From: Pedobacter polaris | GTDB taxonomy: Bacteria; Bacteroidota; Bacteroidia; Sphingobacteriales; Sphingobacteriaceae | Direction: 5' to 3' | Assembly: GCF_005116505.1 (NCBI RefSeq) | Contig: NZ_SWBR01000002.1 | Span: 496,314 to 560,313, forward strand | Length of the DNA stretch: 64,000 nucleotides | Shown here: positions 44,060-52,312 of the stretch, piece by piece | How the letters are laid out: each line of letters starts with the position of its first letter | Position numbering within the stretch: the first letter of the stretch is position 1 | Notes under the pieces: model-generated | Told to the model about the DNA's origin: nothing | Seen by the model: only the letters and a program-made list of their open reading frames with translations | Database searches by the model: none | Translations under genes and position numbers: made by a program

Positions 44060-44806
44060 TTATTGTTTTTTCGGTGCTCTACCTAAATTTACAACAGCAC
44101 CAATACTAAACACAGAATTCCCAGCATTTAAAAATTTTCGACTTTTTAGTCCAAAATTACTGCCACTCGTATACTGCAACTGTACTTGATCACTTAAAAT
44201 CATTCTCGTAAAGAATACAGGTTCTAAAAAAATATTATCTTCATTAGCTTGTAAAAGCCCATTCTTGTAAAAATTATTTGTATTTACAAAACTCATTCGC
44301 AATGCAGTACCATAATTCAGTCCAAAATTAGCACCAAACAAACGCAAATTACTCCTCTTCTTAGAACTGTAATTTACCTGGATAAATTTATTGTCATAAT
44401 CAGCTTTTTGATGATCTAAGCTTATCAGAGCCTGGTTATCATCATACTCTCTAAACAATCTATCGCTTTTTCCACTCCCAATACCTGCATAAATTTCCAA
44501 AATACGATTGTTATCAGGGCCAAAAGTATTAAAGTACCCACCGCCTATCTCTATCATTTTATGTTTAATATACTTTTTAGTCCTGTCATTTTGCATAAAA
44601 CCGCCATTTGCTAGAACTGCAAAATGATTACTCACAGCATAGGCCGAATTAAAATTGAAATTCCCTTTTAAAGACATATGTGCACCTGCCGCTACCTCTC
44701 CTTTAGTAGTTAGCATTGGTGTGTTAGGCACACTTGGTATATAAATAGATGAACAACTGCTTAATAAAATAGAAAGTACTAAAAGTGATGGTAAATATTG
44801 TTTCAT
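44060..44806 (-). CDS. Hypothetical outer-membrane lipoprotein
   Basis: 248 residues from the ATG at 44806, which begins a lipoprotein signal (MKQYLPSLLVLSILLSSC, Cys 18). The longer frame to 44824 adds six unlikely residues. The mature part is rich in beta strands and Gly/Asn, resembling a small lipid-anchored porin-like or barrel-associated protein (NSAYAVSNHFAVLANGGF; EIYAGIGSG; FGANFGLNYGTALRM). Function unknown. The next gene on this strand, the hydrolase, starts 24 bp later, so the two may share an operon. Confidence 0.65.
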   Translation of the reverse strand: MKQYLPSLLVLSILLSSCSSIYIPSVPNTPMLTTKGEVAAGAHMSLKGNFNFNSAYAVSNHFAVLANGGFMQNDRTKKYIKHKMIEIGGGYFNTFGPDNNRILEIYAGIGSGKSDRLFREYDDNQALISLDHQKADYDNKFIQVNYSSKKRSNLRLFGANFGLNYGTALRMSFVNTNNFYKNGLLQANEDNIFLEPVFFTRMILSDQVQLQYTSGSNFGLKSRKFLNAGNSVFSIGAVVNLGRAPKKQ

Positions 44807-44844
44807 ATCTATATTAGAACTCAATATTTAAGCCAATTATTGTA

Positions 44845-45528
44845 TTAATTGCTAAACTTCATTAAATCCATTACCCTTTTAAACTCATCATGAATGTTAG
44901 CATTTAAGTTTACTTGAGCACCTGTAACTGGATGTATAAAAGAAAGTTCTGATGCATGAAGTAACATTGTTGTCATTTCAAATTGCTCCTTAAAAAATTT
45001 ATTCTGTTTATTGCATCCATGTTTTCTATCACCAATAATTGGATGAAATATATGTGCAAAATGTCTTCTCAATTGATGCATTCGTCCTGTTTTTGGCGTA
45101 GCTTCTACCAATGAATAACGAGATGTTACGTGTTTACCAAAGGCTACATCTATTTCTGCTCTTTGCAAAGTTTTAAAAGAGGTAAAGGCATCTTGCATAT
45201 TGCCATTTTCTTTTGCCAAAGGATAATCTATATCTAGTTCGTCTGGCGCATAACCTCTTAAAATAGCAATATATTTTTTTACAACTTCGCTTTCTTGAAA
45301 CTGCTTATGCATGGCAATTTCTACATCTTTATCAAATGCAAATAGCAATAACCCACTTGTCTTTCTATCTAGGCGATGTACAGGACTAACATGTTTACCA
45401 ATTTGATCCCTTAAGATTTGTAAGGCAAATTCAGTTGCATCATTTGCAATTTTAGAGCGATGAACCAAAAGGCCATGTGGTTTATTGATTGCGATTAAAT
45501 GATCATCTTGATAAACTATTTCTAACAT
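44845..45528 (-). CDS. RluA-family pseudouridine synthase
   Basis: A 227-residue enzyme that isomerises uridine in RNA. It has the family signature HRLDRKTSGLLLFA with the catalytic Asp, an N-terminal YQDDHLIAINKPHGLLVHRS, and RMHQLRRHFAHIFHPIIGDRKHG. It lacks an S4 domain and is short, like TruC, which modifies U65 of tRNA. I therefore favour a tRNA target, but a 23S rRNA target is possible. A -7-like box TACCTTCG lies at 45533-45540. Confidence 0.88.
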   Translation of the reverse strand: MLEIVYQDDHLIAINKPHGLLVHRSKIANDATEFALQILRDQIGKHVSPVHRLDRKTSGLLLFAFDKDVEIAMHKQFQESEVVKKYIAILRGYAPDELDIDYPLAKENGNMQDAFTSFKTLQRAEIDVAFGKHVTSRYSLVEATPKTGRMHQLRRHFAHIFHPIIGDRKHGCNKQNKFFKEQFEMTTMLLHASELSFIHPVTGAQVNLNANIHDEFKRVMDLMKFSN

Positions 45529-45551
45529 TAAGCGAAGGTAAGGAATAAAAA

Positions 45552-45690
45552 AGATGTCACCCTGAGAGATTTTGTCATATCAAATCGTCATTAGAATGAA
45601 CGAAGCAATCTTCTTGCTGGTTAAGTGCTCATTGCATAAAGGAGATTGCTTCACCCCTGTGAAAAACAGAGGCTCGCAATGACTAGAGTT
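45552..45690. repeat. Interspersed intergenic repeat element
   Basis: A non-coding block starting GTCACCCTGAGAG and containing GAACGAAGCAATCT and GAGATTGCTTCACCCC, ending GGCTCGCAATGAC. This vocabulary is typical of dispersed intergenic elements in Bacteroidota. Fragments appear near 21871 and 27983. It is internally palindromic: GAAGCAATCT and AGATTGCTTC are inverted copies about 45 bp apart. Confidence 0.55.
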
Positions 45691-45710
45691 ATCAACCTAA
45701 AACAGGATGA

Positions 45711-46232
45711 TTACTTTAATGTAAATGGTATTGATCTTTTAAGGGTAAAATAGGTATCTAAATCTATTTCATTTCCACTATTACTAATAATTTTGCCATT
45801 AAAATCTATTTGATAAGTACTTATCTTAGTGGATTTTATATTGCCTGAGAGAGCAATGTCATATTCATGGATTTTTTCTTCTATTTTAATTTTATCATTC
45901 TTAAAAACATAGGTGTAAACAGACCTACCCATTTCTCCATAAAATGTTACAGTCAATCTTTTTATCTGATTATCAACATAAAATGCTTTTCCTTCATTTC
46001 CTTCAGCACTTAAATTCTCGTCTAATGAGAATTTATAAACCGTTGTATCATTAACTGAACTATCTAAGGTCAATATTTCTCTTTTAATAGAATCTATATT
46101 GATCGTTAATATTTGATTTTTAGGGAGCTTATTTTTCTCTATAGCAATGCTATCTATTTTTGTATCAGTTGTTTTTAGGTTGTTACAAGCAATAATTATT
46201 ATACACAGCAGTAGTAAATAAAATCTACTCAT
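45711..46232 (-). CDS. Hypothetical lipoprotein
   Basis: A 173-residue predicted lipoprotein with lipobox IIIAC (Cys about 16). The mature part is a beta-rich domain with many Asp/Lys. No family recognised. It lies 8 bp downstream of the plug-like fusion protein gene at 46241-47113 and is probably co-transcribed with it. Confidence 0.6.
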   Translation of the reverse strand: MSRFYLLLLCIIIIACNNLKTTDTKIDSIAIEKNKLPKNQILTINIDSIKREILTLDSSVNDTTVYKFSLDENLSAEGNEGKAFYVDNQIKRLTVTFYGEMGRSVYTYVFKNDKIKIEEKIHEYDIALSGNIKSTKISTYQIDFNGKIISNSGNEIDLDTYFTLKRSIPFTLK

Positions 46233-46240
46233 TTTCTATA

Positions 46241-47113
46241 TCAATCTTTTTTTGAGAAATCTATCTTATTTTTAAACTCTTTCTTTATCCCCATCAAAAT
46301 TACTCCATTTGCAGCTTTCGAACCATAAAGTGCAGTTGCACTCGCGTCTTTTAAAATATCTAGTTTCTCAATCCAATTGGGATTTATACTTTTAACTTGA
46401 TTAGCATTTGCCACACAACTCTTATTACCATAATAAATTACATATAGCGGCTCTTTAGTGGTTGATATAGACGATATGCCTCCTAACATTATTACTATTT
46501 CTTTCATTTTAACAACCATATCAGCTGTTATTGACATTTCTTTTTTGTCATATCCAGCAGCTTCAAACAAGAGGATATTAGTTTTATCTTCTTCTGCTAC
46601 AGAAAGCGTAAAATTGCCAGAACTATCCGTCAGTGCTACTACATTATTAAAGTTTTTGTATTTAATCTTAACACCTACTAATGGTTTGCCAATATTTACA
46701 TCAACTACTTTCCCCTTTACAATATCAACTATAGGATCTTCGACCAAATTAGACTGTTGTGAAGATGAATTACGAGGTAAAGGATTATTTCCATTCTGAC
46801 TAATAATAGGAGTAAAACCCAAAGATTTTAACGGCGAAAAAATACTTACTCCCAATGCAATTGGCATGAGCCAATACCAGTTAGGTCTTTGACGAGGCAC
46901 CGTTAGCTCTCGATTAAGTTGTGTTGATAACAACCGCCCACAAACATTTGCTTTTTTGTTTTTAAAAAAATCAATGAGCTCTGTATCAGTTTTGGCAGTA
47001 AGATCTATAATATGCTTTGTGCACTGATCGCAAAAGCGCCCAGCTTTAGCGGGTTGCATTTCATTCCAATTCTCAGAACAGGGATTAGTAAGTACGAGAT
47101 GTAATTTTTTCAA
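46241..47113 (-). CDS. Cys-rich membrane protein fused to carboxypeptidase-like and TonB-plug-like domains
   Basis: 290 residues, TTG start. The N-terminus has a cysteine-rich module (about 10-62: PCSENWNEMQPAKAGRFCDQC and NVCGRL), which resembles a metal- or redox-binding head seen in Bacteroidota regulatory fusions. A membrane segment follows at about 79-98. A carboxypeptidase-like beta domain (about 133-213; KGKVVDVNIGKPLVGVKIKYK) and a C-terminal plug fragment (ILKDASATALYGSKAANGVI) follow, with no barrel. The plug fragment matches the end of SusC-type plug domains. Role unknown. It could be a truncated receptor remnant or a TonB-linked sensor. Confidence 0.6.
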   Translation of the reverse strand: MKKLHLVLTNPCSENWNEMQPAKAGRFCDQCTKHIIDLTAKTDTELIDFFKNKKANVCGRLLSTQLNRELTVPRQRPNWYWLMPIALGVSIFSPLKSLGFTPIISQNGNNPLPRNSSSQQSNLVEDPIVDIVKGKVVDVNIGKPLVGVKIKYKNFNNVVALTDSSGNFTLSVAEEDKTNILLFEAAGYDKKEMSITADMVVKMKEIVIMLGGISSISTTKEPLYVIYYGNKSCVANANQVKSINPNWIEKLDILKDASATALYGSKAANGVILMGIKKEFKNKIDFSKKD

Positions 47114-47199
47114 TTGCTCTTTTGTTTAAAGTTTGATGCAAAAGCCTAGCTATTTCCATAATTTAAATTAATAAATCTTTTAACTAAGTTAGCATTAAA

Positions 47200-48108
47200 T
47201 TATCCATACAGATCAAAAGCAACCCTAAATGTATTACAGTGAGCGTCTACAATCGTTTTAATATCTGCAGAATAGCCACCTCCCATACTTACTTGAACTG
47301 GAACTTGATGTTTTAAACAAGCTTCAAAAACCAGTTGATCACGTTGTTTGCAAGCCTTTTTTGTTAGCGAAAGCTTACCCAATTTATCGCTTTCCAAAAC
47401 GTCTACTCCCGCTAAATAAAAAACAAAATCTGGTTGATGTTTTTCGAATACAAATTTTAAACTTTCTTTAAGTTTACTCAAAAACACATCATCGTCAGTT
47501 TCATCCGGCAATGCGATATCTAAGTCAGATTGTTCTTTTCTAAATGGAAAATTTTTAGCTCCATGCATAGAAAATGTAAAAACTCTTTGCTCATTTTGAA
47601 AAATTTCTGCTGTGCCATTTCCCTGATGAACATCTAAATCTATAATTAATATACGCTTAGCTAAATGATTATTTAACAGATAGTTTGATGCAATTGCCTG
47701 ATCATTCAATAAACAAAACCCTTCACCCCAATTACTCCCTGCATGATGGGTTCCACCAGCAACATTAAACGCGGCGCCATTCTGTAAAGCATACAAAGCG
47801 CCATTAATGGTTCCTTTTGCAATTCTTATCTCCCGTTCTACCAATTGCGCATTTAACGGAAATCCAATTCTTCGTTGTTCTTTTAATGGTAGTGTTAAAT
47901 TCTTAAGCTGTAGCCAATAGACCTCTTCATGGGTAGTAATAATGTCTTTTTCGGTTAAAGGTTCTGGCGAGAATAGATTTTCTTGTTGTATGGTACCCTC
48001 ATGTAATAATTGTGCAGGTATCAGTTCATATTTAAGCATCGGAAATCGATGCCCCTCTGGCAAGGGATGTGCATAAATTGGATGATAGGCTATTTTTAAC
48101 ATCAGCAT
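47200..48108 (-). CDS. Histone deacetylase-family (acetoin utilisation-type) deacetylase
   Basis: A 302-residue Zn-dependent amidohydrolase of the arginase/deacetylase fold. Catalytic and metal motifs are visible: GGTHHAG (His-His), DLDVHQGNGTAEIF (Asp-His ligands) and GVDVLESDKLGKLSL. The substrate is likely an acetylated lysine, polyamine or small metabolite. No partner acetyltransferase is nearby. Confidence 0.9.
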   Translation of the reverse strand: MLMLKIAYHPIYAHPLPEGHRFPMLKYELIPAQLLHEGTIQQENLFSPEPLTEKDIITTHEEVYWLQLKNLTLPLKEQRRIGFPLNAQLVEREIRIAKGTINGALYALQNGAAFNVAGGTHHAGSNWGEGFCLLNDQAIASNYLLNNHLAKRILIIDLDVHQGNGTAEIFQNEQRVFTFSMHGAKNFPFRKEQSDLDIALPDETDDDVFLSKLKESLKFVFEKHQPDFVFYLAGVDVLESDKLGKLSLTKKACKQRDQLVFEACLKHQVPVQVSMGGGYSADIKTIVDAHCNTFRVAFDLYG

Positions 48109-48186
48109 TGTTATATGGTTTGATTGTTAAATTGTTAGTATGCCCTAACTAAAGCAATCTAACAATGTTGCAATAGAGCAATTAAG

Positions 48187-49047
48187 CTAACTTAAAATCT
48201 CGCCAATATGTTTTTCAATGTTATTACAAATGGTGTCTACAGGCAAATCATTTGCATCTACACCAAATGGATTTTCAATTTCTTCGGCAATTAGCTCTAA
48301 ACTTGCTAGTACATAAAGAATAAACGGAACAATTGGCACTACAAAATAGCCTAAACTAAAAACCCATCCTATTGGTAAAGTAAGCACATAAATAAAGATA
48401 AATTTCTTGATAAAAGCACTATATGAATATGGAATAGGTGTATTCTTAATCCTTTCACAACCACCACAAATATCTGTAAACTGGTTCGCATCGTTACTTA
48501 GCGTAATCAATTGCTCTTGAGAAATCCTTCCTTCAGTTTGCAAGCTATATAGCCTTGTTACTAAACTAGTTGCCACTTGATTTGGGATATGTTTACCTCC
48601 ATCAATCTCAATTAAAAAGCTATCCTTACCGAAATATTGTTTCTCACGAAGGTGTTCTTTTAAAGCAAAGGCATATTTAGGAATACCATATTTAAAAAAT
48701 TCTATATCCTCTTTACTTAAGTTTAATGCTTTAATTTTTATTGCAAAATTGCGGCTCACATTAGTTAAGGCACCTAGCAACCTTCTTCCTTCCCACCACC
48801 TGTCGTAAGATGTATTTGTTCTAAAAACCAACAACATAGAGATTACAAAACCTAAAAGGCTATGCATCATGCCTACATTTTTGATATATGCTGTTTCTGC
48901 GAGCTTTAGATAATTGAGCTCTAGAAAAGCTATAATAGCAGAAAATATTGCTATACTGAGCATTAAAGGCCACAGTTTTCTAAAAGTATCTGCTTTGTGG
49001 ATATGGAATATAAAGCTTATCCATTCTTTGGGATTGTAATTTATCAT
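48187..49047 (-). CDS. Bestrophin-family anion channel
   Basis: A 286-residue membrane protein of the bestrophin/UPF0187 family (chloride-type channels). Four hydrophobic segments fit, near 24-44, 57-77, 210-228 and 229-250. Conserved points are SFRTNTSYDRWWEGRRLLGALTN-like region and the C-terminal LIAEEIENPFGVDANDLP. It overlaps kynU by 4 bp and is translated from the same mRNA; the link may be coincidental. Confidence 0.88.
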   Translation of the reverse strand: MINYNPKEWISFIFHIHKADTFRKLWPLMLSIAIFSAIIAFLELNYLKLAETAYIKNVGMMHSLLGFVISMLLVFRTNTSYDRWWEGRRLLGALTNVSRNFAIKIKALNLSKEDIEFFKYGIPKYAFALKEHLREKQYFGKDSFLIEIDGGKHIPNQVATSLVTRLYSLQTEGRISQEQLITLSNDANQFTDICGGCERIKNTPIPYSYSAFIKKFIFIYVLTLPIGWVFSLGYFVVPIVPFILYVLASLELIAEEIENPFGVDANDLPVDTICNNIEKHIGEILS

Positions 49048-50330
49048 TTGATAGATTGGCTTATAGTTAACAACAATTCTCCGGTTCTAAAAACATCTTC
49101 AAAACTATTATACATTGGTACTGGGCTTAAGCGAATTACATTAGGTTCACGCCAATCGCCTAATACATTATGAGCAACTAATGCATCGAATATTTTCTTT
49201 CCATCTGCCTTTGCAATAATAGAAACTTGCGCACCTCTCTCATTTTCAGCTTGAGGGGTAATAATTTTAAATTGCTCCTCTCCTAGTGTATTATTCACTT
49301 GATTTATAAGATAAAATAAATAGCTAGTTAAAGTTTTACTTTTAGTTCTCAAGCTATCTAAAAACCCTGCTTTTTCAAATAATTGAAGCGATGCATGATA
49401 CAAAGCCATTGGCATAACCTGTGTACAACTCACTTGCCAACCATCAGCTCCTGCTTCTGGAATAAAGCCTTTCTCCATTTTAAACCTTTGGTCTTCTTTG
49501 TAGCCCCACCATCCTGCAAAGCGATTTAAAGAAGTATCTCCGAAATGCTTTTCGTGAACAAATATCCCACTAATTCCACCTGGACCAGCATTTTGGTATT
49601 TATATGAGCACCAACAAGCAAAATCTACATTCCAATCGTGTAGCTGTAAGGGAACATTGCCCGCAGCATGTGCCAAGTCGAAACCAACGATTGCACCAAT
49701 CTTGTGTCCAGCTTTAGTAATCGCTGGCATATCAAACCATTGACCAGTAAAGTAATTTATACCACCAAACAATACTAAGGCTATTTCATCCCCATTTTCT
49801 TCTATGGTTTTTACAATATCTTCAATTCTTAAAGTATATTCCCCCTCCCTAGGTTTAACTTCAATTATTGCATCATTGGGGTCGTAGCCATGAAAACGAA
49901 TTTGGCTTTCAATAGCATATTGATCTGATGGAAAAGCACCAAATTCCATGATGATTTTATATTTTTTCGCTTTTGGCTGATAAAAGCTAACCATTAACAA
50001 ATGCAAGTTAACAGTTAAAGTGTTCATAGGACAAACTTCTAAGGGTTTAGAACCAACAATTGGAGCCATCAAATTCTTTAGTTCCTTGTGGTAGAACATC
50101 CAGGGTGAATCTCCGTCGAACCAACCTTCAACTGCAAGGTTTTGCCAGTTATTTAATTGCACTTCTAACACCTCTCTTGCCACTTTAGGTTGCAATCCTA
50201 ATGAATTACCACACAAATAGATAAATGGTTTTCCATTTTGTTGTGGAAACAAAAATTCATTACGCATTTCTCTTAAAGAATCTTGTTGGTCTAAAGCTTG
50301 GGCAAAGGCTAAATTATTCTCGAAATTCAT
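49044..50330 (-). CDS. kynU: Kynureninase
   Basis: A 428-residue PLP enzyme that splits L-kynurenine into anthranilate and alanine (tryptophan degradation or NAD synthesis). The PLP lysine is Lys244 in CSYKYQNAGPGG. Other signatures are YLCGNSLGLQP, FPSDQYAIESQ and GFDLAHAAGNVPL. No other kynurenine genes adjoin it. It starts 20 bp after a weak terminator hairpin and overlaps the bestrophin gene. Confidence 0.96.
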   Translation of the reverse strand: MNFENNLAFAQALDQQDSLREMRNEFLFPQQNGKPFIYLCGNSLGLQPKVAREVLEVQLNNWQNLAVEGWFDGDSPWMFYHKELKNLMAPIVGSKPLEVCPMNTLTVNLHLLMVSFYQPKAKKYKIIMEFGAFPSDQYAIESQIRFHGYDPNDAIIEVKPREGEYTLRIEDIVKTIEENGDEIALVLFGGINYFTGQWFDMPAITKAGHKIGAIVGFDLAHAAGNVPLQLHDWNVDFACWCSYKYQNAGPGGISGIFVHEKHFGDTSLNRFAGWWGYKEDQRFKMEKGFIPEAGADGWQVSCTQVMPMALYHASLQLFEKAGFLDSLRTKSKTLTSYLFYLINQVNNTLGEEQFKIITPQAENERGAQVSIIAKADGKKIFDALVAHNVLGDWREPNVIRLSPVPMYNSFEDVFRTGELLLTISQSIK

Positions 50331-50349
50331 ATCGCAATATTACAAAAAA

Positions 50350-50366
50350 AGCCTAACCGTAAGGCT
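50350..50366 (-). terminator. Short terminator after the broken PPOX-like gene
   Basis: AGCCT (50350-50354) pairs with AGGCT (50362-50366). On the minus strand seven Ts follow. The stem is short, so efficiency is uncertain. Confidence 0.55.
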
Positions 50367-50393
50367 AGACTTTTCATTAACATATTAAACTGA

Positions 50394-50880
50394 TTAAAAT
50401 TTAATCGTATCGTGTTTACCCAAATCGGGTGTATCTCCTGTTACAATTGCCTTTAATATTTTAAACGCTACTACCATCTTACTAGAATTCGAATCCCAAT
50501 ATTCGGCAGTAGAGGGGCTTACTTTAATCAGTATTAAATTTGGGTCTTCAACACCTTCCGGAAACCACGCTTTTATACGTGGAGAGAAATACGCATCTTT
50601 TCGAGCTTGGTCATCTACGAATTCCGCTTTCCCATTTACGGAAATGTAAGTGTTACTTGATGGATCGCTATAAGCCAGATTAACTTCATTCTCTTTAGAA
50701 ATCTCCTTACTTTTTAAAGAATATTCATTTGTAAAACCAAATGCTACCATCATCTTCAATTTTAGCCGTCCCCATAGGCCTACTGCTAAATACATCGTCA
50801 GCACTTAATGTTGTGAACATACAAATCCTTACCTTTTCTGCCATTTCTTGAAGTATGGCTATATTTTTTTCATTTTTCAT
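50394..50880 (-). pseudogene. Frameshifted pyridoxamine 5'-phosphate oxidase-like (general stress) protein
   Basis: Two minus-strand frames join into one family member. From the ATG at 50880 the first 51 codons read as MKNEKNIAILQEMAEKVRIC, then MFTTLSADDVFSSRPMG and DGSIWFYK before a TGA at 50725-50727. The continuation is in another frame: TNEYSLKSKEISKENEVNLA to the stop at 50394. The family normally has WFFTN or WF-TS here, so a one- or two-base indel at the T run near 50740 broke the gene. The span of 487 nt is one over a multiple of three. These proteins bind FMN. This could be a true pseudogene or a sequencing error. Confidence 0.8.
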
Positions 50881-51000
50881 AACTAATGTATTTAGTTATG
50901 AAACACCGGAGAAATTGAAAAGGTTTTAGAGTTTATTTTATTAAGGCTTATTTTTAACAATCCAGTCTTAATATAAGGTTATAATAATTGTAAACTATCC

Positions 51001-51043
51001 ATCCTTCGTTCATCTTACGTTCATCCTTCGTTCATCTTTCGTC
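51001..51043. repeat. Tandem 11-bp repeat (four copies)
   Basis: ATCCTTCGTTC, ATCTTACGTTC, ATCCTTCGTTC, ATCTTTCGTC in direct succession (last copy one base short). An 11-bp period is about one helical turn, so the copies lie on the same DNA face. It sits about 120 bp upstream of the start of the broken PPOX-like gene. Confidence 0.85.
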
Positions 51044-51101
51044 TTTATAGTGTTTCTAAAGGCTCTGTGTAGAGGTCTGAATAATAACCAATGCTATGAT
51101 G

Positions 51102-51707
51102 CTAAGAATTTGGTTTACTCACAAACTTGTTACCCTTGATGTAAAATCGCCAAGGCAACAAAGCATGATCTTCTGCATAATCTACACCAACTCTAGGAGA
51201 AGCAATTATCTGTTCTGATTTAAAATGAATACCGTTGTCTTCAATCCAAATTTCATCACCTAATAAATCTTTAGCATTCAGGTTTTTATCTATTCCTAAG
51301 GCTTTTGCGAGTGCACCTGGCCCTGCCGTTATTCTTGGTGCTATACTTTGCATATTTCTACGCACTAACATGGTTGACAAACCTTCAGTAGGCTCAATTC
51401 CTCTTATCAAAACAGCGTGGGGATTATCCTTAGTGTTTGTAACCACATTAAATAAGTGATGAATGCCATAACACAAATACACATAAGATATCCCTCCATC
51501 TTCATACATGGTAGAAGTTCGTGGTGTAAACCTTCCGTTGTATGCATGAGAAGCTTTATCAATTATACCATTGTATGCTTCGGTTTCTACAATAGTTCCC
51601 CCAGTTAGTTGTCCATCAATTAGTGTAAATAATTGCTTGCCTAACAATTGAACTGCTAGACTAGTAACATCTTCTTGTTGGTAAAAAGAATAAGGTAATT
51701 TAGGCAT
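51102..51707 (-). CDS. 3-methyladenine DNA glycosylase (MPG/AAG family)
   Basis: A 201-residue glycosylase that removes alkylated purines and hypoxanthine from DNA. Family motifs: GGTIVETEAYNGIIDKASHAYNGR (catalytic Glu in VETEAY), RTSTMYEDGGISYVYLCYGIHH, NVVTNTKDNPHAVLIRGIEP, AGPGALAKALGID and SPRVGVDYAEDHALLPWRFYIKG. The start lies inside the msrC gene (8-bp overlap), so it is translated from the same mRNA. Confidence 0.95.
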   Translation of the reverse strand: MPKLPYSFYQQEDVTSLAVQLLGKQLFTLIDGQLTGGTIVETEAYNGIIDKASHAYNGRFTPRTSTMYEDGGISYVYLCYGIHHLFNVVTNTKDNPHAVLIRGIEPTEGLSTMLVRRNMQSIAPRITAGPGALAKALGIDKNLNAKDLLGDEIWIEDNGIHFKSEQIIASPRVGVDYAEDHALLPWRFYIKGNKFVSKPNS

Positions 51708-52176
51708 TTAATAAGTTGATAACCTGATTTAAGTACTGCTCGTCGATATGATCAAAGTGAGCAAGATATTCGCTATCAACATCTAAAACGCCAATAATGT
51801 TTTCTCCTTTGTAAAGTGGTAATACAATTTCGGATTTTGATGCCGAAGCACAAGCAATATGACCTGGGAATTGATCAACATCAGGAACAATGATTGTTTC
51901 AGCTTTTTCCCAAGATGCACCGCATACCCCTTTTCCCTTTTTAATTCTTGTACAAGCAACAGGACCTTGAAATGGTCCTAATACCAATTCATCGTTTTTA
52001 ACTAAATAAAAGCCTACCCAAAACCAATTAAACTGTTCTTTTAAAGCAGCACAAACATTCGCCAAATTAGCTATTAAGTCTGTTTCGCCATAAAGCAAAG
52101 CCTCTATCTGAGGTATTAAAGATTGATATTGTTCTTCTTTGGTGCCAGTTTTAGCAATTGTTAAGTCTTCAGCCAT
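51700..52176 (-). CDS. msrC: Free methionine-(R)-sulfoxide reductase (GAF domain)
   Basis: A 158-residue GAF-fold enzyme that reduces free methionine-R-sulfoxide. The three family cysteines are present: Cys75 (GPVACTRI), Cys85 (GKGVCGASW) and Cys109 (HIACASASKSEIVLP). A -7 box TAACTTTG lies at 52181-52188, 5 bp upstream of the ATG, giving a nearly leaderless mRNA. Co-expression with the glycosylase downstream groups oxidative and alkylation damage repair. Confidence 0.92.
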   Translation of the reverse strand: MAEDLTIAKTGTKEEQYQSLIPQIEALLYGETDLIANLANVCAALKEQFNWFWVGFYLVKNDELVLGPFQGPVACTRIKKGKGVCGASWEKAETIIVPDVDQFPGHIACASASKSEIVLPLYKGENIIGVLDVDSEYLAHFDHIDEQYLNQVINLLNA

Positions 52177-52312
52177 GATACAAAGTTACTAAATGATTAA
52201 ATAATCTGGATTCGATATAGAATAATTAACAATTCTACGACTATTCCACAATGCACCCATCCTAGAAACAAAATCATTAGATTTGAAATTTACAAGTATT
52301 ATACACAACACT

